Source: Novosphingobium sp. 9 (GTDB lineage: Bacteria; Pseudomonadota; Alphaproteobacteria; Sphingomonadales; Sphingomonadaceae). From it: a DNA stretch of 64,000 nucleotides. The translations under genes were made by a program, and so were the position numbers. Below are positions 22,001 through 32,089 of the stretch, piece after piece. The stretch lies in the NCBI RefSeq assembly GCF_025340265.1, contig NZ_CP022707.1:2232501-2296500 (forward strand), written 5' to 3'. How positions within the stretch are numbered: position 1 is the stretch's first letter; the number at the start of each line of letters is the position of its first letter. The notes under the pieces are model-generated. The model saw only the letters and a list, made by a program, of their open reading frames with translations, was not told where the DNA came from and ran no database searches.

Positions 22001-23491
22001 TCAGAGCGGCGCGGCGAGAATTTCGGGATGCGTGTCGACCAGCTTGACGATCAGTTCGCCGAACAGGCCGTTCGCCCAGGCGAACCAGGGCCGCGTGAAC
22101 TTGGTGGGATCGTTGCAGTCCACCGCTTCGTGGATGAAGCCGGTGTTTGCATCGGTATCGCGCAAGGTGCGCAACAACGAGCGCAGCAGCGCCGGATCGT
22201 CGGTGGAGAGCGCCCTCACGATCAGGCTCATCGGCCAGACCTGCCCGAGCCCCACATGCGGACCGCCGATGCCTTCCATCGCCTTGCCCTTGAAGAAATA
22301 AGGGTTGGCGTCCGACCACACAGCGGCGGCGGTCGTCTGCCACAGGGCATCGTCGGGCTTCACGCAATCAAGGAAAGCAAGGCCCAGCAGCGAGGGGACA
22401 TTGGCATCGTCCATGAACATCGCATTGCCGAAACCGTCGACTTCATAGGCCCATACGCGGCGCCCGTCGGGCAGCGTCATCGTGCCCCACTGGCCCAGCG
22501 CCGTTGCCAGTTCGTCTGCCAGCAGGCGCGCATCGGCGGCCAGAGCATCGTCGCCGCGCGCTTCCTCGGCCACATAGGCCATTTCGCGCAAGGTGGTCAT
22601 CGCGAAAAGGTTGGCGGGGATGAAGAACGGATAAGTGCACGAATCGTCCGAGGGGCGGAAGCCGCAGTGGATCAGGCCGACAGAGCGCGAAGGCGCGCCC
22701 CAGCCGTCGAGCTGCATCGTCTCGGTCGGGCGGTTGCTGGTGCGCTGGAAGCTGTAGGGACCGGCGCTGTCTTTGCGCTGCTGCTCACGGAAGGTGCGGA
22801 TGATCGTGCGCGCGGCATCGGCCCAAAGGCCGTCGAACGGGGTCTTGTCCCCCGTCGTGCGCCAGTAGCGGAAAGCGAGGCGCGTGGGATAGCAGAGCGA
22901 ATCGATCTCCCACTTGCGCTCGGCCACGCCCGGCTTCATCGCCGTCTGGTCCTTTTGCGCCCAGCCCAGATTGGTCTTAGCCGTGGGGTCCTTCATGAAG
23001 GCATTGGCGTAAGGATCGATCAGGATACAGCGCGACTGGCGAGCAATCAGGCCCCGGAACAGCTGCGTCAGCGCCTTGTCGCTCTTCGCAAGGTGCAGAT
23101 AGGGCATGACCTGCGCGCTGCTGTCACGCAGCCACAGACAGGGAATGTCGCCGGTGATGACGAAGGCATCGGGCTTGCCGTCCACCTCACCCATCTCGAC
23201 CGTGGTATCGAGCGTGTTGGGATAGCAGCCCACGAACATCGTTCGCAGCTTGGGATCGGAGATCTTGACCGAAACGCGCTCGATCTCGGCCTCGACCGCC
23301 TTGCTGACGAACTTGCGGTTCGCCGGCAGCGGGCGTCCGCCGCCCACCGGCATCGGGATATCCTTGGTGTAGCTGTCTGCCGCTGCCTGCGTGGCCGCCA
23401 GCGTCGGCGCCAGAGCGCCGGTCGCGAGGGCCGCGGCGCCTTTCACCAGCATGCGGCGATCGAGCTGAATTTTGCCTTTTTCAAACGTCAC
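22001..23491 (-). CDS. Exo-alpha-1,6-mannosidase (GH125)
   Basis: 496 residues of the metal-independent GH125 family (formerly DUF1237), which removes alpha-1,6-linked mannose from N-glycan cores. Family motifs visible are [64 protein letters not shown] and [15 protein letters not shown]. The N-terminus has a Tat-like signal (LDRRMLVKG followed by an Ala-rich stretch). The GTG start at 23491 overlaps the GH3 stop (GTGA) and has AAGGAG upstream, indicating coupling. Length is normal for the family. Substrate linkage is family knowledge; the role in N-glycan trimming follows from its neighbours. Confidence 0.92.
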   Translation of the reverse strand: MTFEKGKIQLDRRMLVKGAAALATGALAPTLAATQAAADSYTKDIPMPVGGGRPLPANRKFVSKAVEAEIERVSVKISDPKLRTMFVGCYPNTLDTTVEMGEVDGKPDAFVITGDIPCLWLRDSSAQVMPYLHLAKSDKALTQLFRGLIARQSRCILIDPYANAFMKDPTAKTNLGWAQKDQTAMKPGVAERKWEIDSLCYPTRLAFRYWRTTGDKTPFDGLWADAARTIIRTFREQQRKDSAGPYSFQRTSNRPTETMQLDGWGAPSRSVGLIHCGFRPSDDSCTYPFFIPANLFAMTTLREMAYVAEEARGDDALAADARLLADELATALGQWGTMTLPDGRRVWAYEVDGFGNAMFMDDANVPSLLGLAFLDCVKPDDALWQTTAAAVWSDANPYFFKGKAMEGIGGPHVGLGQVWPMSLIVRALSTDDPALLRSLLRTLRDTDANTGFIHEAVDCNDPTKFTRPWFAWANGLFGELIVKLVDTHPEILAAPL

Positions 23492-26127
23492 TTCGGCAAC
23501 TCCTTCGCCTCTCCGGTCAGGGTGAAGCTGGCCCACTGGCCCGCGCCGTCACCCGGCTGGCCGCCGCCAATCCACACCTTGTAGTCGCCCGGCACCACGC
23601 GGCGAGTGCCGCGCCTGTCGACCACCGAGATGCGGCGCGGATCGAGCGTCAGCACCACCTTCGAAGACTTGCCCGGCGCCAGCTGAACGCGAGTGAAACC
23701 GGCAAGCTGGCGCTGGAGCACCGGTTCGGTCAGCATCGGCTGATGCCCATCCGACGGCGGCACCAGATAGGCCTGCACGACCTCCTCGCCCGCGCGCGCG
23801 CCGGTGTTCGAGAGCGTGACGCTGACCGTCACCGGCGAACCGGTTGTGGTCGAGCCTGCCGCCGCGCCCTGATAATCGAACGCGGTGTAGCTCAGGCCAT
23901 GGCCGAAGCGCCACAGCGGCGTGCCAGTGAAGTAGCGATAGGTCCGCTCCTTCATGCCATAATCGACGAAAGCGGGCAGATCGGTGGTGTGGCGGTAGAA
24001 CGTCACCGGCAGACGGCCCGAGGGGTTGTTCGCGCCCACCAGCGTATCGGCAACGGCGGTACCGCCCTCCTCGCCCGGATACCACGCCTCCAGCACCGCA
24101 TCGGCCATCTCGGGATCGAGCGAGACCGCACTGCCGCTGGAAAGCACCACGATCACCGGTTTGCCGGTGGCGCGCAGGGCTTTCAGCAGGTTCGCCTGCG
24201 GTTCGGGCAGTTCGATCTCGGAGCGGTCACCGCCGACGAAGCCCGGCACCTGCACCTGCAGCGCCTCGCCTTCGAGATCGGGCGAAAGACCCAGCACCGC
24301 GACCACGGCATCGGCCTGCTTCGCGGCGCTGAGCGCGCCTGCTTCCAACGCGCCCTCAGGCGGCAACCACATCAGGCGCAGGCCTTCGTCCTCGCCGTAG
24401 TGGTCCATCTCCAGCCGGATCGGCTGCGGTGTGCCGTCCGACGTAACCGTGAACTCCACCCGCTGTTTGCCGAGCGGGCCATCGTGCAATTGCTTGCCGC
24501 CCACCCACAGACGCACATCGTCGTGGCGGTGGCAGTCCTTCCAGCACTGCGGCGCATCGAGCGCGAGGCGGTAGGTTCCCGCAGCAGGCGGCACGAACGT
24601 ACCCGTCCAGCGCGCATCGAAGCGCTGCGGGTCGAGGCCTTCGGGCGCGGTACGGGTGAAGTTAAAGTCCACCCGGCGGTCCTGCCGTGCCAGCACCACC
24701 TTGCCCGCCGCATCACGGTACTCGGCGGCGAGCCCCGGCTTGCCGTTCGCGCTGAGTGCCGTCTCGGGCATCACCACCGGCGCGCCTTCGGCCAGCACCG
24801 AGCCTTGCGCATAGGTCACGTTCGCCGCGCCGAAGCGCTTGCGGATACCGTCGAGCGGCGTCACCGGATTGGCAGCGGTGCCGTGATAGTTGCCCTCCAG
24901 CACGCCGAGATCATCAGCATTGACGCCGATCACCGCCAGCTTCGCATTGGCCTTCAACGGCAGAACGCCGCCCTTGTTCTGGAGCAGGACGATGGCCTTG
25001 CGCGCGGCCTCGAGCGCCAGCGCGCGGTCGGCAGGCGTGTTGATCGCCTTGGGCGAGATCTTGCCCCACGGGTTGGGCGCGCCATAGACCACACCCAGCT
25101 TCCAGCGCGCTTCCAGCGAGCGTTCGAGCGCGGTGTTCACTTGTGCCTCGGTCAGCAGCCCGCGCGAAACTGCCTTGGGCACGCCAGCATAAGCCGTGCC
25201 GCAGTTGAAGTCCGTACCGCCCTTGATGCCCGCCGCCGAAGCCTCCGCGCTGTCGTAGGCATAGTGGTGGAACTGCCAGATGTTGCCGATCGCATCGCAG
25301 TCCGAAACGACGAAGCCTGTGAAGCCCCAGTCCTTGCGCACGGTCTGGTTCAGCAACTGGTCGCTGGCGCAGACGGGCGTGCCGTGGATCGAGTTGTACG
25401 AGCACATCAGCGAGAGGACATGACCCTGCGTCACCGCCATGCGGAACGCAGGCAGGAAGGTCGCTTCCATGTCCTGCGGGCTGGCATCGACATCGAAGCT
25501 GTCACGCCCCGCCTCGGGGCCGGAGTGCGCGACCAGATGCTTGGCGGTGGCGATCACGCGCGGGTGATCGAGATCAGGCCCCTGCAACCCGTCGATGAAG
25601 CCCACCGCAAGGCTGCCCGTCAGGAACGGGTCCTCGCCGTAGGTCTCCTGCCCACGGCCCCAGCGCGGATCGCGGAAGATGTTGATGTTGGGCGACCAGA
25701 TGGTCAGCCCTTCGTAGATACGCCGGTCGGCATCGACGGGCTTCGCATTGAACTTGGCGCGCGCCTCCGTCGAGACGACCGTGCCGACCTTCTCCATCAG
25801 CGCCGGGTCCCAGGTTGCCGCAAGGCCGATAGCCTGCGGGAACACGGTGGCGACGCCGTTGCGGGCAAGACCGTGCAGCCCTTCGCTCCACCAGTCGTAG
25901 GCAGGCAGGCCCATCGCCTTGTCGGCAGGCGCCGTGCTCTGGAGCTGCGCCGCCTTCTGGTCGAGGCTGGCCCTGGTGACGGCCGAAACCACTGCTGGCG
26001 CGATGGTTTCGGTCGGTGCTTCCTCCGCCAGCGCCGAGACGCTGCCGAGAGCGAGGACAGCGAGGCCGGAAGCCGTGGCGAGCAGGCGCGGCATGGACAT
26101 ACGGGGTATAGTCAAATGGGCAGTCAC
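23488..26127 (-). CDS. GH3 glycoside hydrolase with PA14 domain (beta-xylosidase/beta-glucosidase-like)
   Basis: About 879 residues with a Sec signal peptide (ends SALAEE). Domains in order: GH3 N-terminal barrel, with the nucleophile in [13 protein letters not shown]3 C-terminal domain interrupted by a PA14-like insert ([11 protein letters not shown] to [11 protein letters not shown]); and a fibronectin-III-like end ([23 protein letters not shown]). The SDCDAIG motif and the DFNCG segment are closest in my memory to plant-type beta-xylosidases. Because the neighbours act on N-glycans, core beta-1,2-xylose of plant glycans is a plausible substrate (inference). The GTG at 26127, with GGGAG upstream, was preferred; ATG at 26100 gives the same mature protein but has no ribosome site. 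It starts 2 bp after the mannosidase stop. Confidence 0.85.
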   Translation of the reverse strand: MTAHLTIPRMSMPRLLATASGLAVLALGSVSALAEEAPTETIAPAVVSAVTRASLDQKAAQLQSTAPADKAMGLPAYDWWSEGLHGLARNGVATVFPQAIGLAATWDPALMEKVGTVVSTEARAKFNAKPVDADRRIYEGLTIWSPNINIFRDPRWGRGQETYGEDPFLTGSLAVGFIDGLQGPDLDHPRVIATAKHLVAHSGPEAGRDSFDVDASPQDMEATFLPAFRMAVTQGHVLSLMCSYNSIHGTPVCASDQLLNQTVRKDWGFTGFVVSDCDAIGNIWQFHHYAYDSAEASAAGIKGGTDFNCGTAYAGVPKAVSRGLLTEAQVNTALERSLEARWKLGVVYGAPNPWGKISPKAINTPADRALALEAARKAIVLLQNKGGVLPLKANAKLAVIGVNADDLGVLEGNYHGTAANPVTPLDGIRKRFGAANVTYAQGSVLAEGAPVVMPETALSANGKPGLAAEYRDAAGKVVLARQDRRVDFNFTRTAPEGLDPQRFDARWTGTFVPPAAGTYRLALDAPQCWKDCHRHDDVRLWVGGKQLHDGPLGKQRVEFTVTSDGTPQPIRLEMDHYGEDEGLRLMWLPPEGALEAGALSAAKQADAVVAVLGLSPDLEGEALQVQVPGFVGGDRSEIELPEPQANLLKALRATGKPVIVVLSSGSAVSLDPEMADAVLEAWYPGEEGGTAVADTLVGANNPSGRLPVTFYRHTTDLPAFVDYGMKERTYRYFTGTPLWRFGHGLSYTAFDYQGAAAGSTTTGSPVTVSVTLSNTGARAGEEVVQAYLVPPSDGHQPMLTEPVLQRQLAGFTRVQLAPGKSSKVVLTLDPRRISVVDRRGTRRVVPGDYKVWIGGGQPGDGAGQWASFTLTGEAKELPK

Positions 26128-26128
26128 G

Positions 26129-28729
26129 TTACTTTGCTCCCGCCAGCGTGCGGACCACCAGCGCCTTGCGCAGCGCGGCCTCACCGGCCTTCGAGGTGAT
26201 CTGGATGGAGCGGCTCTCGCCCGGCAGCAGATCGAAGCCGTTATCGGCGGCGTGGGCATCGACCGAACCGAAGTCCAGCATCACCGCGCGGGCCAGCTTG
26301 GCCGCACGCAGCGTCACCGTGTCACCGTCCCATGTCACCGCAACCTGCGGCACCGGATAGGCCATTGCCTTGGGCAATTCGCGCTCGACGATCTGGCGCG
26401 AGACCAGCTTTCCACCCACGGTCAGTTCCGCAACGGCATAAGAGGCGTTCGACGCCGCCGTGCCGAACACCTGCGCGTCGGGCACATCGGCGCCCGTGGT
26501 TGCGGTAGTCGGCGCCAGCGTGACGTCGCCGCCAGCCTGCCCCAGCTTCGTGCCGTCCATCGCATAGCCGGTGAGCGACCACTGCGCCGCGACCGGCGAC
26601 ACAGCGTCCGAGACCAGCGTGACGTGCGTCGAGGCGTCCTTGTGCTCCGCCGTGACGATCTGCGGGGCAAAGAAGCGCTTGGCGGCATATTGCAGCAGCT
26701 TCCAGCGACCGTAGTGATCGATGCTCGCCCACGAGATCGAAGGCCACACGTCATTGAGCTGCCAGTAGAGCGAGCCCATCGTCACCGGCTCGCAGGCGCG
26801 GTGATGGCGCGCGGCCAGCTCGATGGCCTGCATCTGGTTGACCTGCGTCAGGTACACGAAATCGGCGAAGTCCTTCGCCGGACGCAGGCGTGCATCGAGA
26901 TAGAACTGGAGGCGGGCATTGCCCTCGCCCGCCAGGAACTTCTGGTGCGCCTTCATCACCGGGCTGTCCGGCGTGAACGGCCCCTTGCCTGCGAAGTCAT
27001 TGATCGTCGCCATGACCGGCATTGCCTGGAAGCCGAACTCGGACATGAAGCGCGGGCACGAAGCCGTGTAGTTCTCGACCGGCTTCGATCCCGACCATAC
27101 GTCCCAGAAGTGACGGTCACCGCCCGCGTCGGTATCGGTGGGGCCGTCGTAATCGTTCGAGGGCGACCCCGGCCAGTAGGGCGTGCCCGGCGAATGCTGC
27201 GAAACCGCGCCGCGCAGCACCTGATCGAACAGCACCGTCATCGCCGTCGCGATCCGCTCCTGCTCGTCGGGGCCAACCGCCTTTTTGAACGCCTTGCGGT
27301 CGCTCCAGTTCTCCCAGCCCGAAAGCACCTCGTTACCGCCTGCCCACAGCACGATCGAAGGGTGCGAGCCCAGACGCTCGACCTGCTGTTCGGCCTCGAC
27401 ACGCACGTTCTCGCGATAGGCGGCATCGGGCGGCGTGACCGAACCGCCGAACATGAAGTCCTGCCAGACCATCAGGCCCAGCCTGTCCGCCGCATCGTAG
27501 AACGCATCGTCCAGATAGGTGCCGCCGCCCCAGACGCGGATCATGTTCATGTTCGCCTCGCGCGCGTCGGTGAGCAACGAAGTCATCGTGACTTCGGTCA
27601 CGCGGCTGGGGAACATGTCGAGGGGGATCAGGTTCGAGCCCTTGGCGAAGATCGGCACGCCGTTGACCTTGAAGCCCATCGCGCCGCCGCCGCGGATCAG
27701 TTCAACGGTGCGCAGGCCCACGGTGCGATCCGCCGTCGCTCCCGCGCCTGCGCCGTCCGCGATGGCGCCTGCCACCTTGTAGAGCGGCTGATCGCCATAG
27801 CCTGCCGGCCACCACTTATGCGGGTGGTCGATGCTCAGCGGAAGGTCGATTTCGGTCGTGCCTGCGCCCACGGACACGGTGCGCTCGACCGGCGCCAGAG
27901 CCTGTCCGTCAGGCCCGGTAACGTTTTCGCGCAGCGTCATGCGCACCGGCTTGTCGGCGACCACATGGAAGCGTGCGCTCAGCATGGCCTCTGCGTCGTT
28001 CAGGGCCGTCTGCGTCACTTCGAACCCGGCAAGGCGGGCGTCGTCCCACGCCTCAAGGCGAACGTGCTGCCAGATGCCGGTGTTGACGATGCGCGGGCCC
28101 CAGTCCCAGCCGTAATCGTACTTCGGCTTGCGAATATAGGGCGAGGTCTGCTTGCCCTTGGGCTCATCGCCGAACGCGCTGTCGTACTCGCCCGGCAGCG
28201 GATGCGCCTCGGCCAACACCATCGGCTGGAGCTTGCGGATCGGCGAATCGAAATGCACCGCGATCTCGTTGGCACCGGCCTTCAGCCACGGTTTCGCGTC
28301 CACCCGCCAGCGGCGATGGGCGTTGTCGGCGGTGAGCACCTCGTGCCCATTGACGGTGACGGTGGCGAATGTGTCCAGCCCGTCGAACACCAGATCGAGA
28401 TGCCCGCGCGAAAGCATCTGCGGCGTCACCTGAAGCGTGCGGTGCATGTCCCAGCCGGTGAGGCCCGCCCACTGGATCGCGGCTTCATTGGTGCCGATAT
28501 AGGGATCGGGCACGCGCTTGCTCTCAACGAGCGTGCGCTGGATCTCGCCCGGCACCCGTACCGGGAACCAGCGGGCTTCCTTCGGGTGCGCCTTGGCGAT
28601 GGCAGCGTCCGCCGGGGCGATGCGCGCAGTCCAGCCTTCGTCGAGCGAGGCCTGTGTCGGCGTGTCAGCAAGCGCGATCTGCGCGGTTCCGGCCAGTGCC
28701 AGAGCGGTAAATGCGACGATACCCTTCAT
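26129..28729 (-). CDS. Beta-mannosidase (GH2)
   Basis: 866 residues; hydrolyses the beta-1,4-mannose next to chitobiose. A Sec signal peptide (ends IALADT) precedes the GH2 sugar-binding domain (DPYIGTNEAAIQWAGLTGWDM), the Ig-like domain and the TIM barrel. The acid/base Glu lies in WAGGNEVLSGWENW and the nucleophile Glu in RFMSEFGFQAMP; KYDYGWDWGPR and IRVWGGGTY are mannosidase hallmarks. Two starts are possible: ATG 28729, preceded by AAGGGGGA (chosen), and ATG 28744, which overlaps the GH20 stop (ATGA). Either way the gene is tightly coupled to GH20 upstream and GH3 downstream. Confidence 0.92.
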   Translation of the reverse strand: MKGIVAFTALALAGTAQIALADTPTQASLDEGWTARIAPADAAIAKAHPKEARWFPVRVPGEIQRTLVESKRVPDPYIGTNEAAIQWAGLTGWDMHRTLQVTPQMLSRGHLDLVFDGLDTFATVTVNGHEVLTADNAHRRWRVDAKPWLKAGANEIAVHFDSPIRKLQPMVLAEAHPLPGEYDSAFGDEPKGKQTSPYIRKPKYDYGWDWGPRIVNTGIWQHVRLEAWDDARLAGFEVTQTALNDAEAMLSARFHVVADKPVRMTLRENVTGPDGQALAPVERTVSVGAGTTEIDLPLSIDHPHKWWPAGYGDQPLYKVAGAIADGAGAGATADRTVGLRTVELIRGGGAMGFKVNGVPIFAKGSNLIPLDMFPSRVTEVTMTSLLTDAREANMNMIRVWGGGTYLDDAFYDAADRLGLMVWQDFMFGGSVTPPDAAYRENVRVEAEQQVERLGSHPSIVLWAGGNEVLSGWENWSDRKAFKKAVGPDEQERIATAMTVLFDQVLRGAVSQHSPGTPYWPGSPSNDYDGPTDTDAGGDRHFWDVWSGSKPVENYTASCPRFMSEFGFQAMPVMATINDFAGKGPFTPDSPVMKAHQKFLAGEGNARLQFYLDARLRPAKDFADFVYLTQVNQMQAIELAARHHRACEPVTMGSLYWQLNDVWPSISWASIDHYGRWKLLQYAAKRFFAPQIVTAEHKDASTHVTLVSDAVSPVAAQWSLTGYAMDGTKLGQAGGDVTLAPTTATTGADVPDAQVFGTAASNASYAVAELTVGGKLVSRQIVERELPKAMAYPVPQVAVTWDGDTVTLRAAKLARAVMLDFGSVDAHAADNGFDLLPGESRSIQITSKAGEAALRKALVVRTLAGAK

Positions 28730-28740
28730 CGTGTCCCCCT

Positions 28741-31153
28741 TCATTGCCCCTGCTCCGACCACACCACCTTCTCGACCGAATAGAGCGGATCGGAGAGGGG
28801 CGAGGTGAACTGGAAGCACACATTGCTTTCGTCCTGCATCGCCAGGTCGGCAGGCAGGACGGCATGAACATCGAACCGCTGCGGTGCGGTTTTTGGATCG
28901 GGCAGAGCCCAGCTGGCCAGCACTTTCGCGCCGGGCAGCGGATCGTGGTGCGCGGCCTTCGGGTCCTTGGCGTTCGCCGCAGCAGCTTCCTTGCAGCCGA
29001 GCGAGGCGACCAGTTCGCCGTGGGCGCTGGTGGGATAGTGCGTCGCTTGCGTCCACACATCATGCGCCAGCCCGAAGTTGCGCGGAATGCGCGCGATCGA
29101 GACCGTCACCGCCTTGGCATGGGCCAGCGGCGCGTGATCGTCGGCCTGACACGGATCGAAGATGTTGATGTTGTAGGCAGGGCCGTTCGTCGTCGCATCG
29201 GCATCGAGCGGCAGGCGCAGCCACAGCGACTGGCCGGGACAGGCCGCAAGCTGGCCGTTGGTCGTGGTCAGCAGCGCCTCGCGAGAGGTATCGAAACGGC
29301 GCGGCGCCGCCAGCATCGCGCCATCGGGCGCAAAGCTGCTGGCGGTCACGACCAAGCCGGACTTCACCGAAAGCGCGCCGGTATAGAGCTTGGACTTCGC
29401 GGTCGGCGCGGTCCCGTCGAGCGTATAGCGGATCGCTCCGAACGGCGCCTGCGTCGCCAGCGTCACGCCGACCTTGGGGGCGCCCAGCGCAACACCGCGC
29501 GACTGCGTGGTCGCGAAGGTCACGGCAAAAGCGCTGTCGGCCACTTCGACGCCCGCCTGCTTCCAGCGGCGAATCTGCGGCTCCAGCCTTGCCAGGAAGC
29601 CGGGATAGTCCTTCGCGCCTTCCACCTTCGGCGACCAGCCATCCTCGGCCACGGCGCCCGCGCGGGGAAACAGCTTGTGCTGCATCTGCCAGGGCGTGAC
29701 GAGGTATTCGCTCCAGGCATTGGCCTGCACGCCCATCACATGTCCCGCCTTCGCCGGATCGATCCCTTGGGCATCGGGTCGTAGCGATAGACGCTCTCCA
29801 GCGTCTGGACGAAGCCGCGCCCGGCCGGACCATCGCCCAGCGTCGACTGGCGGTTGTCGAAATAGAGGTTGGGCGATGGCGAGAGCACCACGTCGTGCCC
29901 GGCGTTGGCAGCGTCGATCGCGCCCTGCTCGCCGCGCCAGCTCATCACCGAGGCAGACGGCGGCACCCCGCCTTCGAGTATCTCGTCCCAGCCGATCAGG
30001 CGACGGTCATGCTTTGCCAGATACTGGCCAAGCTGCTCGATCATCCAGCTCTGCATGGCATTCTCGGTCTTGATGCCGAGCGCGCGCATCTGCGCCTGCA
30101 CGGCGGGCGAACGCTCCCACTGGTCCTTGACCGCCTCGTCACCGCCAAGGTGGATGAAGGTGGAAGGGAACACCGCCATCAGTTCGTCGAGCACGTTCTC
30201 GACGAACTCCATGCCCTCGGGGCCGGGATTGAACAGGTAGGGATTGATGCCCCAGTCATGCGAGACTTCCGTGGGCGATTGCAGGATGCCAAGCTCGGGA
30301 TAGGCCGCGACCAGCGCCTGAGCATGCCCCGGCAGGTCGATCTCGGGCAGGATCGTGATGCCGCGATCCGCCGCATAGGCGACCAGCGCCTTTAATTGAT
30401 CCTGCGTATAGAAGCCGCCCACGCGCGGACCTTCGCCATGCCCGCTGTCCGAACCATTGCGCCATGCACCTACTTCCGTGAGCTTCGGATAGCGCTTCAC
30501 CTCGAAGCGCCAGCCCTGATCGTCGGTCAGATGCAGGTGCAGGACATTGAGCTTCACATCGACCATCTGGTCGACCACGGCATAGAGTGATTCGATCGGC
30601 TGAAAATGCCGCGCCGTATCGATCATCAGACCGCGCCAGCCAAAGCGCGGGCATCGTCGATGACGACCGAGGGTACCCGTGCAGGCGCTCCATCGCCGCT
30701 GCCCAGCAACTGATCGAGCGTCATCGCGCCATAGACCAGCCCCTGCGCACCCGAAGCCGCAATGGTCGCGCCCTGCGGCGTCACGGTCAGGCGATAGGCC
30801 TCCGCCCCCTTGATCGCGGGATCGCGCACGAAGCGGATCTTGCCGGTCGAATTTTCGGAGACAACGAAAGTCAGCCCGCGCTCGGATTTGGCGCGGTCGG
30901 CGAGCAGTTGCGCAGCGGTCTTTGCCTCATGATCGCCGCCGGGGACTTGCAGCACCGTGCCCGAGGTCAGCGTCAGCACACCCGATGCACGCTCGACCGA
31001 AGCCGGATAAGGCACCAGCGGCAGAACCTGCCCGGCAGCGGCAGGATTTGCGAAGGCCGTGCCACAACTCACTACCGACAGCGCCGCCCCGGCCAGAAGT
31101 GCCAGCCTGCGTGCGCCTTTACCGCCGAAACCGGCAATCGCCCCTTGTGTCAT
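28741..31153 (-). CDS. Beta-N-acetylhexosaminidase (GH20); frame broken twice
   Basis: First gene of the glycosidase operon; removes terminal beta-GlcNAc. Repaired length ~804 residues. As given, it is split into segments 31153-30626, 30626-29736 and 29739-28741 by base losses at 30649-30651 and 29764-29766 (short G/C runs). Restoring one base at each yields SVVIDDAPRFGWRGLMID and PMPKGIDPAKAGHVMG, both family-typical. Parts: signal region with RR and a possible lipobox (VVSC), GH20b domain, GH20 barrel with HLTDDQGWR and the catalytic HLGGDEAV, a chitobiase C-terminal-like domain, and an extra C-terminal ~170 residues I do not recognise. The start ATG at 31153 faces the GntR gene across a 198-bp control region. 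Confidence 0.88.
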
Positions 31154-31175
31154 GTCCCGCCCGTCCCTGACCTGA

Positions 31176-31202
31176 TTGGTTTCTGGCACAAGGTGTAACC
31201 AA
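31176..31202. promoter_or_regulatory. Candidate GntR operator between GH20 operon and the regulator gene
   Basis: TTGGTT (31176-31181) and AACCAA (31197-31202) form an inverted repeat with a 15-bp spacer, 23 bp upstream of the GH20 start. Similar TTGGT/ACCAA inverted repeats occur in front of the nag operon and the TonB receptor. Binding by the adjacent GntR protein is inferred from shared motif and position, not shown. Confidence 0.5.
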
Positions 31203-31351
31203 AATATGTCCTTTGAGACAACAGGTATTACACAAGATCGGCAGCCCGTGCGAATAAACCGAAAGTCCGAGTGCGTGAAACGGTACGATTGCACCACCCG
31301 CATGACCAATGTAAGCCTTTGTTCCCGTTCAAGGGGTGCGAAAGAGGTAAC

Positions 31352-32089
31352 ATGGCATTTTCCGACCGTATCGGGTCGTTGCGCGCTGACAATGCGGCAC
31401 CGCTCTACCTGCAGCTTCAGCAGCTGATCCGGGACGCCATCGCTGGCGCCGTGCTCCAGCAGGGTGAAGCGATCCCGCCCGAGCGCGACCTTGCTGCCGA
31501 GTACGAAGTCTCGCGCATCACGGTGCGCAAGGCGATCGGCGGGCTGGTCGAGGAAGGCATGCTGACGCGCCGGCGGGGGGCCGGTACGTTCGTGGCCTCG
31601 CGCGTGGAAAAGAGCTTCTCCAAGCTCACCTCTTTCAGCGAGGACATGGCCGCCCGCGGGCGCCTGGCCTCCAGCAGCTGGGTCTCGCGCAGCAGCGGTC
31701 CGGTCGGCCCGGACGAGGCCATGGCTCTGGGCCTTGCGCCCGGCAGCACTGTCTTGCGCTTCACGCGTATCCGCTATGCCGACGATGTGCCGCTGGCGCT
31801 CGAATACTCGACACTCGCCAGCTTCTGCCTCCCCAGCGTCGATGCGGTCGATGATTCGCTTTATGCCGCGCTCGACAAGGCCGGGCATCGCCCGGTGCGT
31901 GCCCTCCAGCGCCTGCGTGCCGTGCCCTTCGGCGGAGAGCAGGCGCGCCGCCTTGGCGTCGATACCGGCCACGCGGGGCTGCTCATCGAACGCCACGGAT
32001 TCCTGCGCGATGGCCGCGCGGTCGAATTCACCCGCTCCTACTATCGCGGCGATTCGTATGATTTCGTCGCCGAACTGACGGACATGTGA
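31352..32089 (+). CDS. GntR-family (HutC/UTRA) transcriptional regulator, NagR-like
   Basis: 245 residues. The N-terminal winged-helix domain (QQLIRDAIAGAVLQQGEAIPPERDLAAEYEVSR-type core, then TVRKAIGGLVEEGML) is followed by a UTRA effector domain (SFSEDMAARGR... LLIERHGFLRDGRAVEFTRSYYRGDSYDF). UTRA proteins of this group commonly sense sugar phosphates such as GlcN-6-P or GlcNAc-6-P (family knowledge). The ATG at 31352 has GAGG six bases upstream. It is divergent from the GH20 operon and overlaps the start of the beta-galactosidase (TGATG). It is the only regulator within the carbohydrate locus, hence the likely controller of both glycosidase and nag genes. Confidence 0.9.
   Translation: MAFSDRIGSLRADNAAPLYLQLQQLIRDAIAGAVLQQGEAIPPERDLAAEYEVSRITVRKAIGGLVEEGMLTRRRGAGTFVASRVEKSFSKLTSFSEDMAARGRLASSSWVSRSSGPVGPDEAMALGLAPGSTVLRFTRIRYADDVPLALEYSTLASFCLPSVDAVDDSLYAALDKAGHRPVRALQRLRAVPFGGEQARRLGVDTGHAGLLIERHGFLRDGRAVEFTRSYYRGDSYDFVAELTDM

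Noticed and set aside
21963..22367. A 135-residue N-terminal extension of the fucosidase
   Set aside because: It runs antiparallel to nothing useful and lies inside GH125 coding sequence in another frame; the ATG at 21962 has a good ribosome site and a Tat signal.
23743..28783. Long plus-strand open frames of more than 800 codons opposite GH3 and the beta-mannosidase
   Set aside because: Antisense shadow of well-conserved GH3 and GH2 coding sequence; composition is that of codon-bias artefacts.
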